Positions 52,161 to 61,318 of a stretch of 64,000 bases of DNA are shown here, piece after piece; positions within the stretch are counted from its first letter, which is position 1, and each line of letters opens with the position of its first letter. This DNA comes from JAWSVE01 sp033852115 (GTDB taxonomy: Bacteria; Pseudomonadota; Gammaproteobacteria; Pseudomonadales; Cellvibrionaceae): the NCBI GenBank assembly GCA_033852115.1, contig JAWSVE010000009.1, positions 33,085-97,084 of the forward strand, written 5' to 3'. The notes beneath the pieces were generated by a model, which searched no databases, had not been told where the DNA came from, and was given only the letters and a program-made list of their open reading frames with translations. Made by a program: the position numbers and the translations under genes.

Positions 52161-54038
52161 TTACTGAACTCGGTAGGTTTCGTCAATAATCGTCACTGGC
52201 TCAAAGGTTTTGCCAGATTTCATAGCGTCTAAGGTTTCTTGTTTGACCTCTTCATCAATCCAAAACAAGCCACCAATAGAACCTAAATTTGCAGTAGCTG
52301 CGGTAAAGTCAAACAAGGTATCGGACCATTTCGTGCCTGGAGGATTAGGCAACTTCATCCAGCGCCAATACCCTTGCCGAATATAAGGAATCATATAGGT
52401 TGGAATATAAGCACCATGCTCATGAATTTTTTCCTGAATCGCATGGGCAGCCGCAATAGCAACATCCTTTTCTTCTGCGAAGCGATATGTATCTATCAGT
52501 GCATCCAACTCAGGGTCGTCCGTATTGGTTATATTATTGGTTTGCGGAATGTGCGCATTGGACGAGTGGTAACCACCCCAAAACTGTGGTCTAAGCCCTG
52601 TACTCCAGCCCATCCAAGAAATTTGATGCTTTTTCTCTAATACTTTCTTGAAAGAAGCAGCACCATCTAACCGCTCAAGCACTAATTCTAACCCCGCCTT
52701 TTTCGCTTCTTCCTTAAGAAAAACTAATCGATCAGTATGCAACTCCGAGGTGTATGTCACTGTTAGAGAAAGTTTAGCTCCCCCCTTAGTCCTAATACCG
52801 TCGGGCCCTCTTTCATTCCAACCAGCTGCAGAGAAATAGCTGTCTGCTTTTTCTAAATCAAACTCTCGAGCGCGAATATTAGTATTGCTATATTCGCCAT
52901 AACCCACAGTGCCACTATGCAGGCGTTCATAATCACCACGCAACACTGTATCTATCATTTTGCTGATATTGAGAGAGTGAGCTATTCCATAGCGAACATT
53001 TTTATCCGATAAGATTGGATCGTCCTGATTAAGATAGAGCCCTTGCGATGGTTGAGATACATCGTTATAGAACCACATTTTGTGGATGTATCCGTTTTGA
53101 AATTCTGGAGTATTTGATTTCTCGTGCCAATAAGAAGGCAGGGTTAAACCAAAAGCATCTAGTTCCCCACGCAGAAAATACCTATACATAGTTTCTGGGT
53201 CTCGAATGACTTTAATACTAACCTTGTCCACGTTGAATCTATTTTTGTAGTACTTTAAATCTTGGGCCCACCAATCTTTTTTTCGCGTAAATACGACAGA
53301 TTTACCTTTATCAATTTTGCTTAATTGATAAGGCCCTGTGTTCGGTTCAATCTTCCAGTTGTAATCTCGCACCCAATTTTCGTCTAGCTTATGAAAGTGC
53401 CTAGCTGTCGGACTGATACTGTAATAGTAATGAAGATCTACTTTGGGTCTAGCAACATCTCCTGTAACACTAATCGTATAGTCGTCGTATTTTTTTACAC
53501 TCAATATTCGGTTGGTGTAATGATCGTTGTACCAAGGAGCTACGATATGCTCTGAACGCATAAAATCTAAAGTAAACATATAGTCGTCTGCGGTAACTGG
53601 TTTACCGTCTGACCACACCGCTTTAGGGTTGAGCTTATAATAAATAGTTCTCCCGTCTTCACCATAGGCCCAGTGGGTTGCCATCGCAGGAATTACGTTA
53701 TGCGTATTCGGGTGGAAGTCAATCAATCCAAGTTGGTTTCCCAATATGGATGATCTGAATCCTGAGTTAGAGTCCGGTCCGACCCAACGTAGCGTCAATG
53801 GAAATGAATCCATCGCGCTTCGTAGCGTACCGCCTTTTTTTGCTTCAGGAGAAGCGAAAACAGGGTCTTCATTATTTGTTTCCCAAACCAGCCCCGTAGG
53901 CAATTCACTCACCGGATACGCTTTTAACTCGCTCTCATCGACCAATGATTGATTATTTTGCTCTCCCTCTTCACTAGAGCAACCGATCAGGAAAAGTGCC
54001 GTCACTGACAAGCAAGTTAAAATCAGTTTTTTCTTCAT
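52161..54038 (-). CDS. Peptide-binding lipoprotein of an ABC importer (SBP family 5, YejA-like)
   Basis: 625 residues; lipobox LIGC (Cys20) and an AAAGGTGA Shine-Dalgarno. Family-5 solute-binding fold: GGTLRSAMDSFPLTLRWVGPDSN near the start, KAVWSDGKPVTADDYMFTL (the family hallmark), a central LYLNQDDPILSDKNVRYGI and a late AYIPTYMIPYIRQGYWRW. The length is near that of YejA rather than the shorter OppA/DppA. YejA-type proteins bind short peptides and some peptide antibiotics such as microcin C. The gene order permease-permease-SBP-ATPase-ATPase differs from E. coli yejABEF. Substrate inferred as oligopeptides. Confidence 0.93.
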   Translation of the reverse strand: MKKKLILTCLSVTALFLIGCSSEEGEQNNQSLVDESELKAYPVSELPTGLVWETNNEDPVFASPEAKKGGTLRSAMDSFPLTLRWVGPDSNSGFRSSILGNQLGLIDFHPNTHNVIPAMATHWAYGEDGRTIYYKLNPKAVWSDGKPVTADDYMFTLDFMRSEHIVAPWYNDHYTNRILSVKKYDDYTISVTGDVARPKVDLHYYYSISPTARHFHKLDENWVRDYNWKIEPNTGPYQLSKIDKGKSVVFTRKKDWWAQDLKYYKNRFNVDKVSIKVIRDPETMYRYFLRGELDAFGLTLPSYWHEKSNTPEFQNGYIHKMWFYNDVSQPSQGLYLNQDDPILSDKNVRYGIAHSLNISKMIDTVLRGDYERLHSGTVGYGEYSNTNIRAREFDLEKADSYFSAAGWNERGPDGIRTKGGAKLSLTVTYTSELHTDRLVFLKEEAKKAGLELVLERLDGAASFKKVLEKKHQISWMGWSTGLRPQFWGGYHSSNAHIPQTNNITNTDDPELDALIDTYRFAEEKDVAIAAAHAIQEKIHEHGAYIPTYMIPYIRQGYWRWMKLPNPPGTKWSDTLFDFTAATANLGSIGGLFWIDEEVKQETLDAMKSGKTFEPVTIIDETYRVQ

Positions 54039-54051
54039 GGGTCACCTTTAA

Positions 54052-55119
54052 CTATTCGTAAATTGTGTGCCGTTTAGGGTCAAATGCTTCGCGGATTGCT
54101 TCACCAACAAAGGTCACCATCGTCAAGATAATAATCAACGACGCTACAACCGATGATACGATCCAAGGCGATTGGAGATTTGCTATACCTTGACTCAACA
54201 ACTCCCCCCAACTCGGGGTGGGCGGAGGTAAGCCAAAGCCTAAAAAGTCGAGCGATGTTAATGCGGTAATACCACCTGCAACGGAAAACGGGATAAAGGT
54301 AATAATTACTGAAACTGTATTGGGTAATATGTGACGGAACACCACGCGAGACGTTCCCGCACCTAGCGCTTTTGCGGCTAATACATACTCTCTGGATTTT
54401 TCTTTGTAAGTGGCGGTGCGCATATACCAGGTCATGCCCATCCAGCTGAACATCACCATCACGAGAATTAGCGTCCAAAAGCTTGGCACGATGATGGAAG
54501 CGATAATCATGATGACGTACAAAAAAGGAATATTGGACCAAATTTCTATGAGTCGTTGAAATAGAAGATCAAACGCCCCACCCCAGTATCCCATTAAACA
54601 ACCAATAGCCACCCCAACTGAATAATTACATAGCAGTAAGAATAACGAAAAGAAGATCGCAATCCGAAAGCCGTAAACCAGGCGAGCCAAAATATCGCGC
54701 CCCACGGTGTCAGTGCCTAGATAGTGCTGCGTCGTAATCGATGGGGCGTAAGGTGGGTAGCTGCCTTCAATAAAATCGTTCTCAAACGCATTGTAGGGAA
54801 CGATTGGCATCAGGACCCAATTTTTATTACCCGAACTGTCTTCCCCTTGGGCTTTAAACTGTTTTTGTAGATCGCGATAGTTGGTTTCGTATTGATAGTC
54901 GAGGCCGAAGGTTTCGCCGGGAATGACGGCGCCGTAGGTTGGGAAATACCACTCCCCTTCATAACTGACGATTAACGCTCGGCTATTAATTAACAGCTCC
55001 GTTACCAGCGATAGTAGAATCAATACCAAAAGAATTATCGCCGACCAATAACCACGGCCAATCGAGCGAAAGCGATTAAATGTTTTTTGAGTTTGCGGAT
55101 TGAGGTTGATTAACGCCAT
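54052..55119 (-). CDS. Peptide ABC transporter permease (YejE/OppC-like)
   Basis: 355 residues. An N-terminal helix (about 27-47) is followed by a long periplasmic segment (about 50-150) with ETFGLDYQYETNY and YLGTDTVGRDILARLVYGFR, typical of YejE-type permeases. The remaining five helices include the EAA-type cytoplasmic loop REYVLAAKALGAGTSRVVFRHILPN, which contacts the ATPases. It starts three bases after the stop of the partner permease. Forms the transmembrane channel with the product of 55123-56154. Confidence 0.94.
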   Translation of the reverse strand: MALINLNPQTQKTFNRFRSIGRGYWSAIILLVLILLSLVTELLINSRALIVSYEGEWYFPTYGAVIPGETFGLDYQYETNYRDLQKQFKAQGEDSSGNKNWVLMPIVPYNAFENDFIEGSYPPYAPSITTQHYLGTDTVGRDILARLVYGFRIAIFFSLFLLLCNYSVGVAIGCLMGYWGGAFDLLFQRLIEIWSNIPFLYVIMIIASIIVPSFWTLILVMVMFSWMGMTWYMRTATYKEKSREYVLAAKALGAGTSRVVFRHILPNTVSVIITFIPFSVAGGITALTSLDFLGFGLPPPTPSWGELLSQGIANLQSPWIVSSVVASLIIILTMVTFVGEAIREAFDPKRHTIYE

Positions 55120-55122
55120 CGA

Positions 55123-56154
55123 TTACGCCCCAAACTTAACGCGAGGGTCGACCAACGCGACGCAGATATCGGAAATAATATTGCCGATCAAAGACAGCAG
55201 TGAACCAATCACTAATATACCCATGACCACGGGGTAGTCTCGCTCGACCAGCGACTCATAGCCGAGCAGCCCAAAGCCATCAATATTAAATATTTTTTCG
55301 ATCAGAAATGAGCCAGCAAGAAACAACGTGATGTTTTCACCAAAATTGGTTGCGATAGGAATTAGGCTATTTCGTAACGCATGTCCAACGACCGCACCTT
55401 TAAAGTTCAGACCTTTTGCCATGGCAGTTCTAACATAGTCGGCAGCAAGGTTATCCATTAGGGAGTTCTTCATCATGAATGTCATCACGGCAAAGCTACC
55501 GGCCATGTATGCTATCAACGGCAATACGGAATGACTGATAATATCGCCAACTTTCCCAAGAAAACCGAGTTCATCGTAGTTGTCGCTGACAAATCCACTT
55601 AAGGGGAACCAGTCCAAGTAAAAAGCAAACACCGTTAGTACAATAATACCGACAACATAACCGGGAATGGCATACCCCACAAATACAAGGATTGAGGTCA
55701 AGTTATCTATTGATGTGTTGTGTTTTATCGCTTTGAGAATACCTAGCGGTATACACACCGCGTAGGTCAGTATCATGGTCATCACGCCATAATAAATTGA
55801 GATGGGTAAACGCTGCTTGATACTGTCCCAAACGGGTTCGCCGTACCGTGTCGAGTAGCCCAAGTCGAGTTGCAGTACATCTTTTAACCAAATGAAATAA
55901 CTGACGATAACGGGTTTATCAAAACCGTAATATTCTTTTAATTGCTGGAGCTGGTCTTCTGAAAGCGTTGAGCCTGCTATACCGCGATTGCTGGTTTGAA
56001 CAGAACCCCTGTCGCCCGACTGTAATTGAGCTTCGGTCAACATTCGCTCAATTGGCCCGCCGGGCACCATACGAGTTACTGTAAAGACCAGCATGGTAAC
56101 GCCAAGAAACGTGGGGATAATTAACAAGAAGCGTCTTATAAAGTAGGACGTCAT
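55123..56154 (-). CDS. Peptide ABC transporter permease (YejB/OppB-like)
   Basis: 343 residues with six predicted helices; helix 1 is LLIIPTFLGVTMLVFTV. The family pattern MVPGGPIERML follows, with a periplasmic region (about 40-75) holding DQLQQLKEYYGFDKPV. The EAA-type loop is DYVRTAMAKGLNFKGAVVGHALRN. First gene of the leftward importer operon; the 272-base gap to its right must hold the promoter. YejB/OppB-type proteins pair with a YejE/OppC-type permease. The operon continues with only 3-13 base gaps through all five genes. Confidence 0.94.
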   Translation of the reverse strand: MTSYFIRRFLLIIPTFLGVTMLVFTVTRMVPGGPIERMLTEAQLQSGDRGSVQTSNRGIAGSTLSEDQLQQLKEYYGFDKPVIVSYFIWLKDVLQLDLGYSTRYGEPVWDSIKQRLPISIYYGVMTMILTYAVCIPLGILKAIKHNTSIDNLTSILVFVGYAIPGYVVGIIVLTVFAFYLDWFPLSGFVSDNYDELGFLGKVGDIISHSVLPLIAYMAGSFAVMTFMMKNSLMDNLAADYVRTAMAKGLNFKGAVVGHALRNSLIPIATNFGENITLFLAGSFLIEKIFNIDGFGLLGYESLVERDYPVVMGILVIGSLLSLIGNIISDICVALVDPRVKFGA

Positions 56155-56426
56155 TCAGTGGTTCCTAATACCTTCTGCGTTCTAAGCAATGCTATGAGCT
56201 TTAAGTTCTTATGCTTGCGACCCTGGCTCAGGAGGACAATAGCGCACCAATATACTATGTAATGGAAACGCCTTAAATAGCGGGTATCACAGTAAATTGT
56301 TACATGATGAGCGCTGAGCTGTTTGCGAGCACTTACTCCGTAGTAACGCTCCGATTAACCGTTGGATGTTAGTACCCTTTGCGGCTTTTTTGTTCAAACT
56401 GAGTAAAAGGTTAGCAATACTGCGCA

Positions 56427-57767
56427 CTAGGGTCTCATGATGGGCCAGTCAGCCGCGTCGACGGAATCGAGGTGTGTTTGGTGTTGATCACCTTCCCACT
56501 TGGCAATGAATTCACCGCGCGGATCATATTGGGCGGTCTGTTTCTCGATATCAAAGTGACGAGAGCCACGAGGATCTGCTCCGACTCCCGCCAAGTATTG
56601 CCAATTTCCCCAGTTACTCGCCACATCGTAGTCGACCAATTGCTGCTCAAAATACGCGGCCCCCCAACGCCAATCCAAGTCTAGTTCGTGGATCAAGCAG
56701 CTCGCAACAATCTGCCGACCACGGTTAGACATATAGCCGGTTGCGTTGAGCTGGCGCATGCAAGCATTAACGAGTGGATAGGGGGTATTGCCATTTGCCC
56801 AACGCTGGTAGCGCTCAGGATAGAAACACCGCCTCCCCGGTTTGCCCGTTATACCCTGAAAACGAAAGAGGTCTTGTTTATGCGCGCAGGCGTACCACTG
56901 AAAGTATTCTCGCCAAAGCAATTCAAAGTAGAGCCAATGGGTTGATTCGTTGGCCACGACATCGTTTTCAAATTCACGCAATACCGACAGCACCCTGCGC
57001 GGCGAGACGCACCCCTGAGCTAGCCAAGGAGAAAATTTGCTGGACGCGCTAAAGCCTTCTAGCGCATTGCGTGTTTCTTTGTATGTGGAGGGTGCCGGTG
57101 AGGAGAAATAACCTCGCAGATGGGTTAACGCTGCTCTCTCGCCGCCCGTAAACATTGCAGAGCTATGACGCTTTTCACCGTATGATGGGTCAATTTGACG
57201 AAGCGCATGCTCAATATTGTGTAGCGGCACTAATGGTGGCCCAGGCACACACCTGGCTTTGTCGCGGGCAGGCAACACTTTTCTGTTCTCGACAAGTTTA
57301 CGAAACTGAGTAAACGTTTGCGGCAACCGGCTCAACTTGAAGGGCAAGTCCTGCTGGGTAAATAGCGTATGTGTTGAAAAGCTTCGAAACTGCACGTTTT
57401 CAGCTTGCCGCTGTAGTTCTTGCCACTGCCGAGCCTCGTAGACTCCGGCAAGCTCCGAACGAAATACAGCACCGACATGGTAGGTACGAATTAACTTCTT
57501 CAACACATCAACGGGTTTGCCATGAAACACCAATAGCTGCTGGCCCATCCCACTTAATTGCTCACTCAGATCTTGCAGGCTTTCCGCCAAAAAACGTCGC
57601 CGCGACTCCCCCATAGAAGAACTTGCGTATGCGTTGGGCGAAAACCATTGAAGGTCCACAACGTAGACACACAGCAGTTTCTTGCTTGTCAACGCGGCGG
57701 TTTGCAGCGCGTTGTTGTCATCTAACCGGAGATCTCTTGTAAACCAATACAGGCTCGTGTCGTACAT
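56427..57767 (-). CDS. Cryptochrome DASH / photolyase-family flavoprotein
   Basis: 446 residues. The N-terminal photolyase alpha/beta domain starts LYWFTRDLRLDDNNAL and runs to about residue 130. The C-terminal FAD-binding helical domain includes STHWLYFELLWREYFQWYA and GYMSNRGRQIVASCLIHELDLDWRWGA. The DASH-type WQYLAGVGADPRGSRHFDIEKQ region is also present. DASH cryptochromes bind FAD and methenyl-tetrahydrofolate; they repair cyclobutane dimers in single-stranded DNA and may have light-signalling roles. The Trp residues needed for electron transfer appear present, but this was not checked by alignment. It is a single gene, divergent from gdhA. Presence suggests life in sunlit surface waters. 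Confidence 0.93.
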   Translation of the reverse strand: MYDTSLYWFTRDLRLDDNNALQTAALTSKKLLCVYVVDLQWFSPNAYASSSMGESRRRFLAESLQDLSEQLSGMGQQLLVFHGKPVDVLKKLIRTYHVGAVFRSELAGVYEARQWQELQRQAENVQFRSFSTHTLFTQQDLPFKLSRLPQTFTQFRKLVENRKVLPARDKARCVPGPPLVPLHNIEHALRQIDPSYGEKRHSSAMFTGGERAALTHLRGYFSSPAPSTYKETRNALEGFSASSKFSPWLAQGCVSPRRVLSVLREFENDVVANESTHWLYFELLWREYFQWYACAHKQDLFRFQGITGKPGRRCFYPERYQRWANGNTPYPLVNACMRQLNATGYMSNRGRQIVASCLIHELDLDWRWGAAYFEQQLVDYDVASNWGNWQYLAGVGADPRGSRHFDIEKQTAQYDPRGEFIAKWEGDQHQTHLDSVDAADWPIMRP

Positions 57768-58061
57768 TCTGCTTCTCTTGCTACATCATTTTACGTGGCG
57801 GGCAACGAGATTTGATTGAAAAAAAGGGCGTTTGTTGCGCTATGTAATGTTACGCAGCGAATTCACCTATAGATTCATTGATCTAAACGCAAATACCGTT
57901 GCGGAGGTATATGCACAAAGGTAGATCTATTGCCTAGTTTACTTGCGTATATAAAGACTGATCAGTAACGTTGGCCAACCGTACTTTTTATTAGAACATG
58001 GTCTAACGTCGGATAGTCATTTACGCAGCACAAAGTCGAGCCAATACACCAGGGAACAGTC

Positions 58062-59414
58062 ATGAACGAACACGCTACTAAAAACCAACAAGCATTTTAC
58101 GAATGGCTAGAAACCCGCAACCCGAATCAGCCGGAATTTGTGCAAGCCGTAAAAGAGCTATCTGGTGATGTCTTTCCCATTGTGGAGGACAACAAACACT
58201 ATCAAGACGCGCAAGTACTGCAGCGACTATCGGAACCAGATCGCGTCATCTCATTTCGGGTTTGCTGGCAGGCGGATGATGGCACCATCCAAATCAATCG
58301 CGGCTGGCGCGTCCAGCACAGTGGACTTATAGGCCCTTACAAAGGCGGCATACGCTTCCATCCTAGCGTTAATGAATCTATTTTAAAGTTTCTTGGTTTC
58401 GAACAAACATTCAAAAACGCATTGACTGGGCTCTCGCTGGGAGGAGCAAAAGGCGGCGCAGATTTTAACCCGCAGGGTCATTCCGACGCGGAAATTATGC
58501 GGTTTTGCCAGGCATTTATGAACGAACTATACCGCCACATAGGAGAGACCAAAGACGTTCCCGCCGGGGATATCAATGTATCTTCACGTGAAATTGGCTA
58601 CCTCTTTGGTCAATACCGCCGCCTTGTTAATAACTTCGCGGGCGCTCTCACGGGCAAAGACATTGAGTTCGGTGGCAGCCATGTTAGAGTTGAGGCAACC
58701 GGGTACGGTCTAATGTACTTCGTTAAAGAAATGCTAGAACATGTCGACGAAAAAGTGGCCGACAAACGCATTTGTATTTCCGGCGCTGGCAATGTCGCTT
58801 TGCATGCAGCGCTAAAAGCCATCGATTTAGGCGCAACGGTTTTAACACTGTCGTCAAGCCAAGGGGTTTTGCAACATAAGAAAGGGTTTAGTGAAGACGA
58901 CATACGTACCCTACTCTCTAAAAAAGGCAGCTCAAGCGAACGCCTAAAATCATTAGTCAATAGCGAGACCATCTCATGGCACGATGATCAAAAACCTTGG
59001 TCGGTCGAATGCGACATTGCCTTGCCTTGTGCAACCCAAAATGAATTAGATGGCAGCGATGCAAAAAAATTAATTGAGAATGGATGTCGCTGGGTCGCAG
59101 AAGGGGCCAACATGCCCTGCACGGCCGACGCTATCGATGCGTTCGAAGATGCTTGTGTGCCCCATGTACCGGGTAAGGCATCGAACGCAGGTGGTGTTGC
59201 ACTATCCGGTTTAGAAATGGCACAAAACGCGGCGTTTGTGTCTTATGATTTCGACAATCTCGATAAACGTCTTCAAGACATCATGGCAAATATTCATAAG
59301 CGGTGTACCGGTGATGGAAAACTTAGCGATGGCAAAATACACTATCGTAGAGGGGCAAATATAGCCGCCTTTAAACGCGTAGCTGATGCACTGGTCGCAC
59401 AAGGCATTGGCTGA
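58062..59414 (+). CDS. gdhA: NADP-specific glutamate dehydrogenase
   Basis: 450 residues, the normal size of the small hexameric class, with an AGGGA Shine-Dalgarno. It converts 2-oxoglutarate and ammonium to glutamate using NADPH. Visible landmarks: GPYKGGIRFHPSVNE with the substrate-binding Lys, the LGGAKGGADF catalytic-lysine motif, PAGDINVSSREIGYLFGQYRR, the nucleotide-binding CISGAGNVALHAA and VPGKASNAGGVALSGLEM near the end. The coding frame is intact. A small gene follows after 34 bases and may be co-transcribed. The 294-base gap to the divergent cryptochrome gene holds its promoter; no clear hexamers stood out. Confidence 0.97.
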   Translation: MNEHATKNQQAFYEWLETRNPNQPEFVQAVKELSGDVFPIVEDNKHYQDAQVLQRLSEPDRVISFRVCWQADDGTIQINRGWRVQHSGLIGPYKGGIRFHPSVNESILKFLGFEQTFKNALTGLSLGGAKGGADFNPQGHSDAEIMRFCQAFMNELYRHIGETKDVPAGDINVSSREIGYLFGQYRRLVNNFAGALTGKDIEFGGSHVRVEATGYGLMYFVKEMLEHVDEKVADKRICISGAGNVALHAALKAIDLGATVLTLSSSQGVLQHKKGFSEDDIRTLLSKKGSSSERLKSLVNSETISWHDDQKPWSVECDIALPCATQNELDGSDAKKLIENGCRWVAEGANMPCTADAIDAFEDACVPHVPGKASNAGGVALSGLEMAQNAAFVSYDFDNLDKRLQDIMANIHKRCTGDGKLSDGKIHYRRGANIAAFKRVADALVAQGIG

Positions 59415-59448
59415 CAGCGTAAAACCTAGTTATTAATGGGCTCATGTT

Positions 59449-59742
59449 ATGTCATTAGACGAAAAGATTGACGTTAAGTTTGTTTTGCACGTGCTTGAAA
59501 AGATCGTCACGCACGGCCATCGGGACGAAACTCGAGAGTTTCCCACTCACCAGCTCGAGGGGATTTTTGCGTCTTCAGATCTTGATGGATACAACGTCGT
59601 GCTATTTAATGAGTATGTTTCACTGACGATACAATTCCATAGCAAGTATGTGTTCGAATACAACAATCAGAGAGAGCGGCTGCTGTTTTTAGAAAAGCTT
59701 GAACATATCCAACGTGCTTACAGTAATAATAAGCAAAAATAG
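59449..59742 (+). CDS. Small conserved-looking cytoplasmic protein downstream of gdhA
   Basis: 97 residues, no signal or membrane segment, rich in charged and aromatic residues. N-terminal helix (KIDVKFVLHVLEKIVTHG), then a stretch with beta character (GYNVVLFNEYVSLTIQFHSKYVFEY) and a C-terminal helix (RERLLFLEKLEHIQRAY). The secondary-structure pattern is coherent, which supports a real gene, but I do not recognise a family. Being 34 bases behind gdhA on the same strand, it may be co-transcribed, yet nothing ties it to nitrogen metabolism. Confidence 0.7.
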   Translation: MSLDEKIDVKFVLHVLEKIVTHGHRDETREFPTHQLEGIFASSDLDGYNVVLFNEYVSLTIQFHSKYVFEYNNQRERLLFLEKLEHIQRAYSNNKQK

Positions 59743-59785
59743 AAAAACCTGATGAATAGTCACGACGCTATCTAAAGCGGCTTGT

Positions 59786-60319
59786 CTACTCGACCTTAAG
59801 AATCACAAGAACAATCTCAGCGACCTGAACACCAAATTTAATCATCACACTCTCATTTATCAGCGTGGTGTCATTAATGAGATACATGCGATCATCAATT
59901 CGCACGTCAAGTGTCCCGTCGTTGTAGGGAACTCTTAGCACGTAATCGAGAAATAACGCATTACCCGCTACGCTTGCCTGCCCACTACCCACAACGTCAC
60001 CGGCGGTCGCAGTATACTCACCATTGCCAATGGGTGTTAAGGTCCAAACGCGTGTTTGGGTTTCTCCATCGTCAAACTCGAAGTGTTCATCTAATGTACC
60101 AATACCGCCGTCACTCCAACTAGCATCGATGGTGGCATTGAAGCGTCGAGTCACCTTACCGGAATAATTTTTCAATACGCCGTGCGCCGTCAGCTTGCCG
60201 TTAAAAAATTCCGTTAACTGTAATTTTGGTTGATTATTTTCGTAGTCAGTTACTTGGACAGAACTGCACCCAATGAGAGTTAACGATAGAAAAAAAACAA
60301 ATAGTTTATTTAGCATCAT
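59786..60319 (-). CDS. DUF3833 family lipoprotein
   Basis: 177 residues with a lipoprotein signal ending LIGC (Cys18). The DUF3833 landmarks are clear: LTEFFNGKLTAHGVL, YSGKVTRRFNATIDASW, GTLDEHFEFDDGE, ATAGDVVGSGQASVAGNAL and the late DDRMYLIND with MIKFGVQVAEI. The family is common in Proteobacteria, often next to lipid-related or SDR-type genes, and has a calycin-like beta fold by prediction. No function is established. It is followed leftwards by nothing on its strand; to its right an alpha/beta hydrolase gene ends 13 bases before its start, so the two are likely co-transcribed. Confidence 0.9.
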   Translation of the reverse strand: MMLNKLFVFFLSLTLIGCSSVQVTDYENNQPKLQLTEFFNGKLTAHGVLKNYSGKVTRRFNATIDASWSDGGIGTLDEHFEFDDGETQTRVWTLTPIGNGEYTATAGDVVGSGQASVAGNALFLDYVLRVPYNDGTLDVRIDDRMYLINDTTLINESVMIKFGVQVAEIVLVILKVE

Positions 60320-60331
60320 AACAACTTGTCG

Positions 60332-61198
60332 CTATTGAAGATTAGTGACTAACGGAGAGGGCTGATTAACATCTTTCAGGAATTCCAACACGTCTGGTAG
60401 GACATTAGACCAACTGCCGAGGATCGGAGCCATTGCCCCGACGGTGCCAGCATGCCCAACATCTTCGTAATAAATAACACGATGAGGAACACTATGTTCT
60501 TTTAGCGCCGCAGCCAAACGTTCGGTGTTACGCGGAATTACGGTGGAATCATCAAGGCCTTGTATAAGCAACGTTGGCGGAATATCACTGCTAACAAAGT
60601 GAATAGGCTGTGTGAGCTTCAAATCTTCTGCGCCAGCGAATACCTTTTTTAAGCGTTTACTCTGTAAGGGGAGGAAATCATAGGGACCTGAAAGACCGAC
60701 CCACGCGGCGACCGACTTAGCATCGGCGCCGGCTTTTTGTAAGTATCGAGGATTTGACACTAACATAGCAGCAATGTGCGCACCGGCCGAATGTCCCATT
60801 AAGACCAGCGTGCTATCAGGGTAGCGGGTTTGAATCGTTGCCACAGCATCGGCCGCATCTTCAATAAAACGTGGAAAGCTAACCTCAGGATAGACACGAT
60901 AGTCAGGAATAGCGACTCGAAACCCTTCGCTTGTTAGTGCCTGCGCGACAAATCGATAATTTTCTTTTTTGCCGCTTTGCCACCCGCCGCCGTAGAAAAA
61001 TACAATGGTTGTGTTCTGGTAAGGCGTTTTAGCAGGCCAGTAATAATCAACATTCTGTCGCTTTAACTCACCATAAGAAATCTGATCTATACGATTGTAG
61101 CCGTCGTCAGGTGTCACGAAGTCGACAACGCCAAACACACAGCCCTGTAGAACTGTCGAAATAAAGATAACGGGTAGAATTAGGTGCAGACGCTTCAT
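60332..61198 (-). CDS. Alpha/beta hydrolase lipoprotein (esterase, BD-FAE/HSL-like)
   Basis: Start placed at the ATG at 61198, whose AAAGG Shine-Dalgarno is correctly spaced; the ATG two codons earlier abuts it. 288 residues, lipobox LQGC (Cys20). The fold is the esterase/lipase type with FFYGGGWQSGK as oxyanion loop (a Tyr in place of the usual His of HGGG). The nucleophile is in GHSAGA (Ser137), with a late LIQGLDDSTV for the acid and EDVGHAG for the base. Probably an envelope-anchored carboxylesterase on small esters. It ends 13 bases before the DUF3833 lipoprotein gene. Confidence 0.87.
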   Translation of the reverse strand: MKRLHLILPVIFISTVLQGCVFGVVDFVTPDDGYNRIDQISYGELKRQNVDYYWPAKTPYQNTTIVFFYGGGWQSGKKENYRFVAQALTSEGFRVAIPDYRVYPEVSFPRFIEDAADAVATIQTRYPDSTLVLMGHSAGAHIAAMLVSNPRYLQKAGADAKSVAAWVGLSGPYDFLPLQSKRLKKVFAGAEDLKLTQPIHFVSSDIPPTLLIQGLDDSTVIPRNTERLAAALKEHSVPHRVIYYEDVGHAGTVGAMAPILGSWSNVLPDVLEFLKDVNQPSPLVTNLQ

Positions 61199-61318
61199 GG
61201 TCATCCTTTAGTGTGCATGTCTATCTAAATACGGTACAACCTTCTTTTTGGATCAGGAGGTTTACCACCAACTATGACAAAGGGATGAAGAGTGTGCAGG
61301 TTAAGGGGGCGAGGAGGC

